Shown: positions 1 to 6,805, counted from the first letter of the stretch. The stretch: DNA of 9,856 bases from UBA5272 sp964577625 (GCA_964577625.1 CAZNZP010000022.1:1-9856), one strand, 5' to 3'. Notes: generated by a model from the letters alone, not told the origin. A program made the numbers and translations.

Positions 1-56
1 AAAAACTCTGTAATACCTTCAACTATACCCAAAATTATTGAGGTTATTATATTCAT
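1..56 (-). CDS. uppP: Undecaprenyl-diphosphatase UppP (BacA), N-terminal fragment running off the window
   Basis: Only the first 18 codons lie in the window, beginning with ATG at 56 and reading toward position 1. They encode a hydrophobic start that continues ILGIVEGITEF, which matches the highly conserved N-terminal motif ILGIVEGLTEF of UppP/BacA. Family members are integral membrane enzymes that dephosphorylate undecaprenyl diphosphate and so recycle the lipid carrier for peptidoglycan and other surface polymers. The start codon follows the tRNA-Leu discriminator base by only three nucleotides (CAT). There is therefore no room for a separate promoter or Shine-Dalgarno site outside the tRNA gene, and expression probably depends on transcription through the tRNA. 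The identification rests on a short but very characteristic motif; the catalytic regions are outside the window. Confidence 0.82.
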   Translation of the reverse strand, partial: MNIITSIILGIVEGITEF

Positions 57-59
57 ATG

Positions 60-141
60 TGCTCGGGGCGGGACTTGAACCCGCAAGCCGTGAGGCAAAA
101 GATTTTAAGTCTTTCGTGTATACCGATTCCACCACCCGAGC
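60..141 (-). tRNA. tRNA-Leu(TAA)
   Basis: The minus strand folds as a class II tRNA. The 7-bp acceptor stem (GCTCGGG with CCCGAGC) is followed by discriminator A at 60. The anticodon loop CTTAAAA carries anticodon TAA (105-107) on a 5-bp stem. The long variable arm has a GCC/GGC stem, as expected for leucine. The T arm is GCGGG-TTCAAGT-CCCGC. The 3' CCA is not encoded (CAT follows), so it must be added by a nucleotidyltransferase. The uppP start codon lies 3 nt downstream. Confidence 0.96.
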
Positions 142-155
142 ATTTTACTTGGATT

Positions 156-164
156 ATTTTAGCA
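156..164 (-). promoter_or_regulatory. Extended -10 promoter of tRNA-Leu (and probably uppP)
   Basis: On the minus strand TGCTAAAAT matches an extended -10 element (TGnTATAAT-like). It would place initiation near 149, about 8 nt upstream of the tRNA 5' end. No convincing -35 is visible. Together with the tRNA-Cys -10 element on the plus strand it forms an exact 9-bp inverted repeat, so the two tRNA promoters are divergent. Confidence 0.7.
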
Positions 165-197
165 TATTTTTTTGAAATTTTAAATATCAAATTTTTG

Positions 198-206
198 TGC
201 TAAAAT
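198..206 (+). promoter_or_regulatory. Extended -10 promoter of tRNA-Cys
   Basis: TGCTAAAAT ends 9 nt before the tRNA-Cys 5' end, giving a predicted start near 213 and a very short 5' leader. There is no clear -35. It is the mirror image of the tRNA-Leu element at 156-164. Confidence 0.7.
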
Positions 207-215
207 ATTTGCACT

Positions 216-292
216 GGTGCGATGGCGAAGTGGCTTAACGCTGCGGTTTGCAAAACCGTCATTCGCGGGTTCGAATCCCGCTCGCACCTCCA
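216..292 (+). tRNA. tRNA-Cys(GCA), CCA encoded
   Basis: The acceptor stem GGTGCGA pairs with TCGCACC, and the discriminator is T (289), the identity element typical of tRNA-Cys. The anticodon loop TTGCAAA contains GCA at 250-252. The T arm is GCGGG-TTCGAAT-CCCGC. The 3' CCA is encoded at 290-292, unlike the tRNA-Leu and tRNA-Ala genes on either side. The mature body without CCA is 216-289. Confidence 0.97.
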
Positions 293-324
293 ACCCTTTT
301 AATCTTCCAAAATTATTTTTCTTA

Positions 325-333
325 TGCTATAAT
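325..333 (+). promoter_or_regulatory. Extended -10 promoter of tRNA-Ala
   Basis: TGCTATAAT is a perfect extended -10 element. It sits 16 nt before the tRNA-Ala 5' end, giving a predicted start near 340. No -35 consensus is evident. No terminator separates tRNA-Cys from this site, so read-through from the upstream promoter is also possible. Confidence 0.75.
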
Positions 334-349
334 AATTTCCGTTCCAAGA

Positions 350-422
350 GGGCCCTTAGCTCATTTGGTAGAGCGCCGGTTTTGCACTCCGGAGGTGAGC
401 GGTTCGAATCCGCTAGGGTCCA
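350..422 (+). tRNA. tRNA-Ala(TGC)
   Basis: This is a 73-nt cloverleaf. Acceptor GGGCCCT pairs with AGGGTCC and includes the G3-U70 wobble that defines alanine identity. The anticodon TGC is at 383-385 in loop TTTGCAC. The T arm is GCGG-TTCGAAT-CCGC with a further closing pair. CCA is not encoded (CAA follows discriminator A at 422). The base pair closing the anticodon loop is a T380/T388 mismatch, leaving four good pairs in that stem. Confidence 0.96.
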
Positions 423-494
423 CAAAATTACCCTTGATTTTTATTTGAATATGTAGTATTTTAATTTTAGTTAAAGTTGTTACTTTTTAAGTTT

Positions 495-520
495 AAAAGA
501 GTCTAATAAGCTCTTTTTTA
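495..520 (+). terminator. Probable terminator after tRNA-Ala
   Basis: AAAAGAG (495-501) pairs with CTCTTTT (511-517) around a 9-nt loop, followed by a T-rich tail. The stem is short and low in GC. The position, between the tRNA and the next gene, makes a rho-independent terminator plausible. Confidence 0.5.
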
Positions 521-581
521 TTTTAGAAATCAAAATATATTCAAATTAGTTCATTTACAAACAAATTAAAAAATAAAGAAA

Positions 582-2234
582 ATGAGAGAAGACATCAAAG
601 CGTCAGGAATTAAGACTTTATTTTCAATTTTGAAAATAGTCTTATTGTGGGCAGCAATCTACGCTTTTCTTGTATATAAAGGAATGAGATTTGCTCCAGG
701 AAGTTATGTGGTTCAAATTCTTTTAGCTACTTTTTTCTTTTCCAATTCTATGGTCTCTGTGCCATATGGTGAGAAGAGGATTTTAGTTTTAAGAGTTTTG
801 AATAAAAAGATTAGAGTTTTGGAGGAGGGGACATATTTTTTCTTCCTTCTTGGTCTTTGGGGAAAGATTATAGTCCCTAAAGAATTTGAGGCTCGCGGTA
901 AGATTATTAGCATTAATACTAAAGATGTTTTTCGCCATCGCCAAATAAATAGATGGGAAGATATCTTAATTACTTTTTTCCTTCCAATGGGAAAAAAATT
1001 TTCACTTTGGAATTTCTTTTTTTGTCTAGTCCTAGGTAGTGTTGTGGGATTTAGTGCGGTAAAAATAAAAAGGACTTATTTTCCTGATAACAATAAATCG
1101 GTAACCGCAAAAGTAGAAACTAAAAAACAAGAAACTTTAAAATCTCCGCAAGATTTGTCATCTCAAAACCCTATTCAAACCGAACAACCAAAAAATTATT
1201 CTTCAGAAAATAGTAATAATAATTCTTCAGTTGTTGAGCAAGGGGTTTGGCAACCTGATAGACCGTATTATGAAAAAATGACCTGGGATAATTTGACTAT
1301 CAATGATGACTATACAGCATTTGCTATTATGGAAAAATCTAGATCTAGCGTTAACGTTCGTGGAATTTTTACTAATTCATCTTATAGTAAAAATTATTAT
1401 CCACATGTTTATGTTGATGGGTATGATGGAGACAACGATTTCTTTTGTAAGTTTTTTAAGGTTTATATAAGAAAAATGAATCTAAAAAATGGTCAGACTT
1501 GGTCTCAGACAGAAATAGAATTATGTGACTATGTGAATATGATAAAGAATGGAAGTGTAAACAATAAGTGCTTTAGAGATATAACAATTTCTCTAAAACC
1601 ACAATTTGTTGGAAAATATCGTTGGCATATTCTGGATGCTGGATGGGGAAATAATAAAAATGATTTTTTCAAAATCTATTTAGATGATGGACAGTACAAG
1701 ACTTCGGCTTATGAAGTTCAAAATTGGGGCATAGAAAGAAATGGAAGCACTACCTCAAATTCAGCTCCTCGAATCTCGCAAACTCCTCCTCAAAGGAGTG
1801 AGCAAATCCAAAATCAAAAATCTTACAGTGTGGAAGAAAGGAATACTCAACCTCAAACTGAGTATAAAAATTATGACAATTTTGTCAGAAATGCCAACAT
1901 CACTTTCATTCCTCATATAATCCTAAAAGATTATTCTTCCGAAGAAATAGCTAAATATTTATTTGAAGAATATTTTTTCACAGGAATTAAATTGGTTGGA
2001 CGGGAAGAGATTTTTAGGATTGTTGATAGATATGACAATGAAGTTCCAGAAAAAGATTGCTTTTCTTTTGTTTTTGCTTATAAAGGCAGACTTTATGAAA
2101 GTTATGATCAGACTGTTTATAGAGATAAGACTACTAATCAGATGATTGAGGATGCACATCTTTCTTTAAACACTCCAAACAATGTTTATATCATTAATGG
2201 TAGAGGATTTTATTTTTCTGGTGCAGCTTATTAG
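582..2234 (+). CDS. Membrane-anchored protein of unknown function, 550 aa
   Basis: I do not recognise a named family. Three membrane segments are visible at about residues 11-32, 41-60 and 143-162, so the large C-terminal part is probably outside the cytoplasm. Residues 60-110, directly after the second helix, begin VPYGEKRILVLRV and include RVLEEGTYFF. This recalls the first strands of an SPFH/Band 7 domain (V-P-x-G-E ... R-V-L-x-x-G), but the rest of that fold is not apparent. A polar Asn/Gln/Ser-rich linker (about 165-225) leads to a tyrosine- and glycine-rich, probably beta-rich domain (about 225-385, cysteines near 289, 315 and 330). A second polar linker (about 388-430) leads to a C-terminal domain (430-550). 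ATG 582 has no Shine-Dalgarno site; a weak TATATT at 536-541 is the best promoter guess. The composition resembles the neighbours, so it is probably lineage-specific and not recently acquired. Confidence 0.85.
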   Translation: MREDIKASGIKTLFSILKIVLLWAAIYAFLVYKGMRFAPGSYVVQILLATFFFSNSMVSVPYGEKRILVLRVLNKKIRVLEEGTYFFFLLGLWGKIIVPKEFEARGKIISINTKDVFRHRQINRWEDILITFFLPMGKKFSLWNFFFCLVLGSVVGFSAVKIKRTYFPDNNKSVTAKVETKKQETLKSPQDLSSQNPIQTEQPKNYSSENSNNNSSVVEQGVWQPDRPYYEKMTWDNLTINDDYTAFAIMEKSRSSVNVRGIFTNSSYSKNYYPHVYVDGYDGDNDFFCKFFKVYIRKMNLKNGQTWSQTEIELCDYVNMIKNGSVNNKCFRDITISLKPQFVGKYRWHILDAGWGNNKNDFFKIYLDDGQYKTSAYEVQNWGIERNGSTTSNSAPRISQTPPQRSEQIQNQKSYSVEERNTQPQTEYKNYDNFVRNANITFIPHIILKDYSSEEIAKYLFEEYFFTGIKLVGREEIFRIVDRYDNEVPEKDCFSFVFAYKGRLYESYDQTVYRDKTTNQMIEDAHLSLNTPNNVYIINGRGFYFSGAAY

Positions 2235-2264
2235 GTTGTGACTGTAAAAATCTTTATTCTTTTT

Positions 2265-2343
2265 ACTCCATACAAATTAAAATTTAAATTGATTAATATA
2301 TAATTCACACATTTTAAATTTTAACTTTTGTGTGGAGTTTTTT
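2265..2343 (+). terminator. Large hairpin terminator after the 550-aa gene
   Basis: Arm 2265-2288 pairs with 2313-2338: two 12-bp segments separated by a 2-nt bulge (CT, 2325-2326), with one G-U pair. The loop is 24 nt and the 3' arm runs into a T tract (2338-2343, then ATTT). The base of the stem (ACTCC/GGAGT) is the GC-richest part. It ends about 20 nt upstream of the dprA promoter, insulating the two genes. Confidence 0.72.
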
Positions 2344-2361
2344 ATTTGGAAAATTTTAATA

Positions 2362-2370
2362 TGCTAAAAT
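2362..2370 (+). promoter_or_regulatory. Extended -10 promoter of dprA
   Basis: TGCTAAAAT ends 10 nt before the dprA ATG at 2381. The expected start point, 6-8 nt after the element, leaves a leader of only about 2-5 nt. The transcript would therefore be essentially leaderless. No -35 and no Shine-Dalgarno site are seen. Confidence 0.65.
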
Positions 2371-2380
2371 AAAATTAATT

Positions 2381-3439
2381 ATGTCACCCGACACCTTAGA
2401 AGAAAAAGAAGAAAATAATTTAGAAGAAGATTTAGAAAGTGTGGAAGAAATCAAAACTTCTTTTGATGATTTTCCAACTTTTAAAATTAAACAAAAAGAT
2501 TTTCATAAATATTCACTTTTGTCTCCACTTTTAGAAATTCGAGATACTCCGGAAGAGCTTTATTTTAGATTTAAAAATGAAGAAGTTTTACATAATTTTT
2601 TACAAAAAACTTTTAATGGAGAAGAATATAAAATCTTAACTGTGGTAGGAAGTAGAAAAAATACCAATTACGGCAGAGAGGCACTAGATTATCTTTTAAA
2701 ATATTTAATAGGTCAAAAAATAATTATAGTCTCTGGGCTTGCTATGGGTATAGATTCTTGGGCTCATAAATTAGCTTTGAAAAATAATTTTCCAACTATC
2801 TCTATTCCTGGGTCTGGGCTTTCTTCCAAAGTTCTTTATCCAGCAAGTAATTTAGATTTGGCAGAGAAAATTTTAGAGGAAGAAAATTTAATGATTTCCG
2901 AATATGCAGAAGATAAAAAAAGCCAGATTTATTTTTTCCCTTCACGAAATAGAATCATGGCAGCAATTTCGGATGCAGTTTTAATCGTAGAAGCTGGAGA
3001 AAAAAGTGGTACTCTCATCACTGCGAGACTTGCTATGGAATATGGTAAAAATGTAGGTATTATTCCCAACAATATTTTTGCGGAAGCTTCTTCTGGGTCC
3101 AACAAATTAATTCAGGACGGTGCTACACCAGTATTAAGTGAAGTAGATATTTTAGAAATGTTACGTATTAGTGATAATGAACAAAGGATTTTAGATTTGA
3201 ATTTTAAAGATAAAAATGATGAAGAAAAATTAAAGAAAATATTAAAAAAATTAAATGAAAATGAGAGAAATCTTTTACAAAAAATTATTTTGGCTGGAAG
3301 TGTAGAAAAAGATGTTTTACTTTCAGAAATAGAAGAGGAATTTGGGACGACTTATACAGATTCACTTGTCGCTCTCATGAGTCTAGAAATTAATGGGTTT
3401 ATCAAAGAAGAAATGGGGGAGATTAGAATACTCAAATAG
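2381..3439 (+). CDS. dprA: DNA processing protein DprA (Smf family)
   Basis: The protein has 352 residues. In naturally transformable bacteria DprA binds incoming single-stranded DNA in the cytoplasm and loads RecA. The Rossmann-like DprA core spans about residues 84-260. It contains VVGSRKNTNYGRE (88-100), SGLAMGIDSWAH (118-129), FFPSRNRIMAAIS (185-197) and VEAGEKSGTLITA (203-215), then SSGSNKLIQDGA (237-248). A LEIRDTPEELY stretch (51-61) matches the usual segment just before the core. The C-terminal part (about 290-352) fits the DprA winged-helix domain. The first 40 residues are an acidic, low-complexity extension. The usual Val-Pro-Gly near the end of the core reads IPN here. Downstream genes have their own promoters, so this looks monocistronic. 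Competence (ComEC, pili) would have to be encoded elsewhere. Confidence 0.95.
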   Translation: MSPDTLEEKEENNLEEDLESVEEIKTSFDDFPTFKIKQKDFHKYSLLSPLLEIRDTPEELYFRFKNEEVLHNFLQKTFNGEEYKILTVVGSRKNTNYGREALDYLLKYLIGQKIIIVSGLAMGIDSWAHKLALKNNFPTISIPGSGLSSKVLYPASNLDLAEKILEEENLMISEYAEDKKSQIYFFPSRNRIMAAISDAVLIVEAGEKSGTLITARLAMEYGKNVGIIPNNIFAEASSGSNKLIQDGATPVLSEVDILEMLRISDNEQRILDLNFKDKNDEEKLKKILKKLNENERNLLQKIILAGSVEKDVLLSEIEEEFGTTYTDSLVALMSLEINGFIKEEMGEIRILK

Positions 3440-3445
3440 ATTTTA

Positions 3446-3454
3446 TGTTATATT
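3446..3454 (+). promoter_or_regulatory. Extended -10 promoter of the 199-aa gene
   Basis: TGTTATATT fits an extended -10 element just after the dprA stop. It predicts a leader of about 27 nt before ATG 3488, without a Shine-Dalgarno sequence close to the start. Confidence 0.55.
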
Positions 3455-3487
3455 AATTTTGAGAGTTTAATTTTTTATTTTAATAAT

Positions 3488-4087
3488 ATGTCATTAGAAT
3501 CATTTCCAAAAAATAACAATTTAGAAAAAGACAAAAAGGATAAGAATGTAGAAGATTCACCATCTCGCAAAGTGATGGAGGAGTTAATGGCTGCAAAAGA
3601 GAGTGGTGATAAAAAGAGAATAGAGGCAGCAAAAAAGAAAGCTGATGATATCTATCTCATTAAAAAAAGAGTTACAAATATAGTCGATTTTGTGCCAATT
3701 GTCGGTAGCGCCAAGATGGTAACCGAAGCATTTAAGGGAGAGCAATATGGGACACATAAAAAAATAGAAGGCTGGAGAAGGGGTGTGCACGGTGTTGCTG
3801 GTGCAGCCTTTTTAGCTGCCGACTTCACAGGAGTTGGAGCTGTTGGTAGCTTGATAACTAAAGGGGCTCTAAGAGGTATTTTAAGAGGAGGTATTAAATC
3901 AGGAGAAAAAATTGCTGAAAAGGCCATATTAGAAAGTAGTGAAAAAGCAGCAGTAAAAATCGCAGAGCAAGAGGCAGCAAAAATAGCACAAAGGAAACTG
4001 CTAAAAAAGGAGACTGCAAAATTAGCAGCGAGAGGTGATAAAAGAATTGACAGAGCTGAGAAAATAAAAAATCAAGAACAAATATAA
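3488..4087 (+). CDS. Hypothetical protein with a pre-toxin-TG-like hydrophobic segment, 199 aa
   Basis: The protein has three parts. Residues 1-60 are charged, Lys/Glu-rich and probably helical. Residues about 64-130 run from VDFVPIVGSAKMVTEAFKG through EGWRRGVHGVAG to DFTGVGAVG. This pattern (D-x-x-P-x-x-G, then a Trp-Arg motif, then a Gly/Ala-rich hydrophobic stretch) resembles the pre-toxin TG linker domain found before the C-terminal toxin in polymorphic toxins. Residues 135-199 are a Lys/Ala/Glu-rich, coiled-coil-like tail. No nuclease, deaminase or other toxin domain follows, no signal peptide is seen, and no immunity-like gene is adjacent. A membrane-associating structural or secreted protein is equally possible. 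The pre-toxin resemblance is from memory of the motif and needs a profile search. The gene follows dprA by 48 nt with its own promoter. Confidence 0.82.
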   Translation: MSLESFPKNNNLEKDKKDKNVEDSPSRKVMEELMAAKESGDKKRIEAAKKKADDIYLIKKRVTNIVDFVPIVGSAKMVTEAFKGEQYGTHKKIEGWRRGVHGVAGAAFLAADFTGVGAVGSLITKGALRGILRGGIKSGEKIAEKAILESSEKAAVKIAEQEAAKIAQRKLLKKETAKLAARGDKRIDRAEKIKNQEQI

Positions 4088-4138
4088 GTATACTTTTTGT
4101 TTTATATTTCGTATATTTTTATTTTGTAAATTTTTTCA

Positions 4139-4147
4139 TGTTATACT
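4139..4147 (+). promoter_or_regulatory. Extended -10 promoter of the RNase R gene
   Basis: TGTTATACT ends 13 nt before ATG 4161. The predicted transcription start is near 4154, so the leader would be about 7 nt. This argues against the in-frame TTG at 4152 as the start codon, because it would fall at or before the RNA 5' end. Confidence 0.62.
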
Positions 4148-4160
4148 AACTTTGAAAATT

Positions 4161-6161
4161 ATGTCTATGCGAAAGTTAATACACGGAAGAATCACTTTAT
4201 CAAGTAAAGGTGATGGCTATGTCCGTTTACTCGAACATCATGAGAAGCTTGATGAAGCTTTTGATAAAAATGAATCTATTTTTATAGATCGCGAACATTT
4301 GAATTGTGCTTTTCATGGTGATATGGTGGAGGTGGAAGTGCTTGGTAAGAGAAAGAAAGAAAAGAGCGATGAAGATATTTTTTATGGAAAAGTCACAGAG
4401 ATTTTGGAGAGAGCAAAGTATGCTCACGCTGGAAGATTGGAAGAGGAAAATGGAATGTACTTTTTAGTGCCAGACGATAAAAAGACTTATATAGATTTTA
4501 TTATTGCTAAAGATGATGCTATGGGAGCAGAAGTTGGTGATAAAGTTGTGGCAGAAATTACTAAATGGGAAGATCCGAAAAGATCTCCTTTTGCGAGAGT
4601 GGTAAGAGTACTTGGAAAGCCGGGAGAAAATGATGCGGAAATGCTTGCTTTTGCACTTGAGAGAGGATTTGCTAGTGAACCAAGTCCAGAAGTACAAGCT
4701 GAAGCTAAAGCGATTCATGAAAGAGGGATAACAGAAGAAGATAAAATTATAAACGAAGACGGAATAAATGGCCGTAGAGATTTTAGAGAGATTCTGACTA
4801 TGACTATTGACCCAGCTGATGCAAAAGATTTTGATGATGCAATCAGTTTCAGGGAATTAGCAAATGGAAATTATGAAGTAGGAGTTCATATTGCTGATGT
4901 GTCACACTATTTGAAAGAAGATACCAAAATGAATGAAGAAGCTGTTTTTCGTGAGACAAGTGTGTATCTTGTAGACAGGACTATTCCAATGCTCCCAGAA
5001 GTGTTATCCAATGATCTTTGTTCTCTTGTGGAAGGGCAGGACAGATTGACTATGAGTACTGTCTTTGAAATGGATAAAGATGCTCAAGTAAAAAATGAAT
5101 GGTTTGGTAGGGGGATTATCAAATCGACTAAAAGATTTACCTACGAAGAAGCTTTAGAAAGTATTAAAGATGAAAGCAAACTTTATCATAAAGAATTATT
5201 TATATTAAATGAAATTGCAAAAAAACTAGATCAAGAAAAAGTAAACAACGGAGCGTTAGTCATAGATTCTGAAGAGGTTAAATTTAAGTTAGATGAGAAT
5301 GGTGTACCTATAGATGTTTATACAAAAGAATTAACTGAAGCTAATCAGTTAATTGAGGAATTAATGCTTTTAGCCAATAGAAGAGTTTCCAAATTTATTT
5401 ATGATGAACAAGTGAGGACTAATTCTCCAATTATTTCTATTTACAGAATTCACGATACTCCAGATTCTGAAAAGATGCATGAGTTGGATTTATTTATTCG
5501 CTCTATTGGAGAAAAGGTGAGATTTATGGACGGTCTCATACCTTCTCAAGAATTAAATAAACTGATGGAAAAATTAAAAAGAGAAGACAGAGAAGCAGAA
5601 AAAGATTTGCTCTCACTTCATATTGCTCGTTCTATGCAAAAAGCAATTTATTCTACTCAAAATGTCGGACACTATGGACTCGCTTTTCCATTTTATTCTC
5701 ACTTTACTTCTCCAATCAGAAGATATCCAGACATTATGCTTCACAGAATTTTGACTAGAGTTTTGAAAAAAGACTTTCCAAAGGCGGAAGAGAAACCATT
5801 TTTTGATAGAATGTGTGACCTAGCAAGTAAAAGAGAAAAAGAAGCACAAGATGCTGAAAGAGGAAGTGTAAAGTATAAGCAGGTAGAATATATGAGTTAT
5901 AGAACAGGACAAATTTTTGACGGTATTGTCTCTGGAGTTTCTCAGTGGGGAATTTATGTAGAGGAAGCTAAAAGTAAATCTGAAGGTATGGTGAGATTAC
6001 GAGATTTGGGTGATGATTTTTATATTTATGATGAAAAGAAATCTAGAATCTTTGGAGAAAATAGCGGGGTGCAGTTTAGAATTGGTGACAGAATAAAAAT
6101 CAAAGTCAAAAGCACAAATTTAGATTTAAAACAGATTGATTACGAATTAATCAAAGAATAA
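4161..6161 (+). CDS. rnr: Ribonuclease R family 3'-5' exoribonuclease
   Basis: This is a 666-residue RNase II/R family enzyme, which degrades structured RNA processively from the 3' end and takes part in mRNA, rRNA and tRNA quality control. The N-terminal part (about 8-180) holds OB/cold-shock-like domains (HGRITLSSKGDGYVRL). The RNB catalytic domain follows, with MTIDPADAKDFDDA carrying four metal-binding aspartates (D217, D223, D225, D226). The conserved FTSPIRRYPDIMLHR motif lies near its end. A C-terminal S1 domain starts at GQIFDGIVSGVSQWGIYV. It is shorter than E. coli RNase R (813 aa): it lacks the N-terminal helix-turn-helix region and the lysine-rich tail. It could be called VacB/RNase II-like, but the domain order fits RNase R. 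I chose ATG 4161 over TTG 4152 because of the promoter position; ATG 4167 is also possible. Confidence 0.95.
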   Translation: MSMRKLIHGRITLSSKGDGYVRLLEHHEKLDEAFDKNESIFIDREHLNCAFHGDMVEVEVLGKRKKEKSDEDIFYGKVTEILERAKYAHAGRLEEENGMYFLVPDDKKTYIDFIIAKDDAMGAEVGDKVVAEITKWEDPKRSPFARVVRVLGKPGENDAEMLAFALERGFASEPSPEVQAEAKAIHERGITEEDKIINEDGINGRRDFREILTMTIDPADAKDFDDAISFRELANGNYEVGVHIADVSHYLKEDTKMNEEAVFRETSVYLVDRTIPMLPEVLSNDLCSLVEGQDRLTMSTVFEMDKDAQVKNEWFGRGIIKSTKRFTYEEALESIKDESKLYHKELFILNEIAKKLDQEKVNNGALVIDSEEVKFKLDENGVPIDVYTKELTEANQLIEELMLLANRRVSKFIYDEQVRTNSPIISIYRIHDTPDSEKMHELDLFIRSIGEKVRFMDGLIPSQELNKLMEKLKREDREAEKDLLSLHIARSMQKAIYSTQNVGHYGLAFPFYSHFTSPIRRYPDIMLHRILTRVLKKDFPKAEEKPFFDRMCDLASKREKEAQDAERGSVKYKQVEYMSYRTGQIFDGIVSGVSQWGIYVEEAKSKSEGMVRLRDLGDDFYIYDEKKSRIFGENSGVQFRIGDRIKIKVKSTNLDLKQIDYELIKE

Positions 6162-6170
6162 CTTTTGTCC

Positions 6171-6199
6171 TTGACGAAATAGGTTTTATTTTGTAGTAT
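6171..6199 (+). promoter_or_regulatory. Probable sigma-70 promoter of the 180-aa gene
   Basis: TTGACG (6171-6176) and TAGTAT (6194-6199) are separated by 17 nt. This is one of the few promoters in the window with a recognisable -35. It would give a leader of about 48 nt. A second TAGTAT-like sequence near 6226-6233 is an alternative. Confidence 0.5.
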
Positions 6200-6254
6200 G
6201 AGGTTAGAAAATGATCTTTTAACAATAGTATAAACACTTTAACATTCTCACAAA

Positions 6255-6797
6255 ATGGTAATAGAATTTGAAAACAAAAGAACAAGGAACCGCAGATTCC
6301 TTAAAAAACTAACAGCTTCTCTTGTACTGATAATTACCCTGTTTCTTATTTTGTTTTTTATTCCTTCTGAAACACAAAGATTTTATCAAGAAACTCCGAT
6401 TTTAAAGATTCCAGAAAATTGGACCTATTCACCGGAAATTGTTAGTGAAGAATTGAAGGTAAATTATTTACCTTATGGAAAAGAAAGGATTTCAAACTCC
6501 TCAGGATTAATTCAGAGGAATTATTTTGAGAAATATAAAGTAAATAAAAGATTTTTAATCTTTATATCAGAATCTGATTCTGAAAATGTTTATTTTATTG
6601 ATATCCTTGAACACTTTGGGCAAAACGGTAATAAGATTGAGATAAGAAACGATTCTATTTTCTTCAAAAGAGAATATGTGCAGATGTTGAAAAATGGTTT
6701 TTCCAGCACTAATATCTTATCTTTCTCTATAGTTATTTGTTTTGTGATTCTGTGGCTTATCTGGTTTCCAAGAAGCCGTAAAGGTCAAATAAAGTAA
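6255..6797 (+). CDS. Two-helix membrane protein of unknown function, 180 aa
   Basis: I do not recognise a family. A basic N-terminus (residues 8-18, KRTRNRRFLKK) is followed by a strongly hydrophobic helix at about 19-37. A second helix at about 154-171 ends in WLIWFPRSRKG. The positive-inside rule puts both ends in the cytoplasm and the 115-residue middle part outside. The middle is mixed alpha/beta in character with no cysteine pairs and no obvious catalytic motif. The gene has its own probable promoter and is closed by a strong terminator, so it is a single transcription unit. The start ATG has no Shine-Dalgarno sequence, like its neighbours. Confidence 0.82.
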   Translation: MVIEFENKRTRNRRFLKKLTASLVLIITLFLILFFIPSETQRFYQETPILKIPENWTYSPEIVSEELKVNYLPYGKERISNSSGLIQRNYFEKYKVNKRFLIFISESDSENVYFIDILEHFGQNGNKIEIRNDSIFFKREYVQMLKNGFSSTNILSFSIVICFVILWLIWFPRSRKGQIK

Positions 6798-6805
6798 TTA
6801 AATTA

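Noticed and set aside
217..456. Plus-strand open frame of 79 codons over the tRNA-Cys and tRNA-Ala genes
   Set aside because: It and a second overlapping frame are read through two clear tRNA cloverleafs and have no independent support.
1397..1405. TTATCCACA, an exact DnaA-box match
   Set aside because: It is a single isolated copy inside a coding region, with no cluster, no AT-rich unwinding region of note and no dnaA or dnaN nearby.
3652..3927. Minus-strand frame of 91 codons opposite the 199-aa gene
   Set aside because: It is a low-quality Pro/Ala/Thr-rich translation antisense to a gene that has a promoter and a sensible composition.
4088..4136. Possible terminator after the 199-aa gene (TATAC near 4090 with GTATA near 4112)
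   Set aside because: The stem is only about 5 bp with a long AT loop; too weak to list.
4152..4160. TTG start for the RNase R gene, adding three residues
   Set aside because: It coincides with the predicted transcription start; ATG 4161 fits the promoter better.
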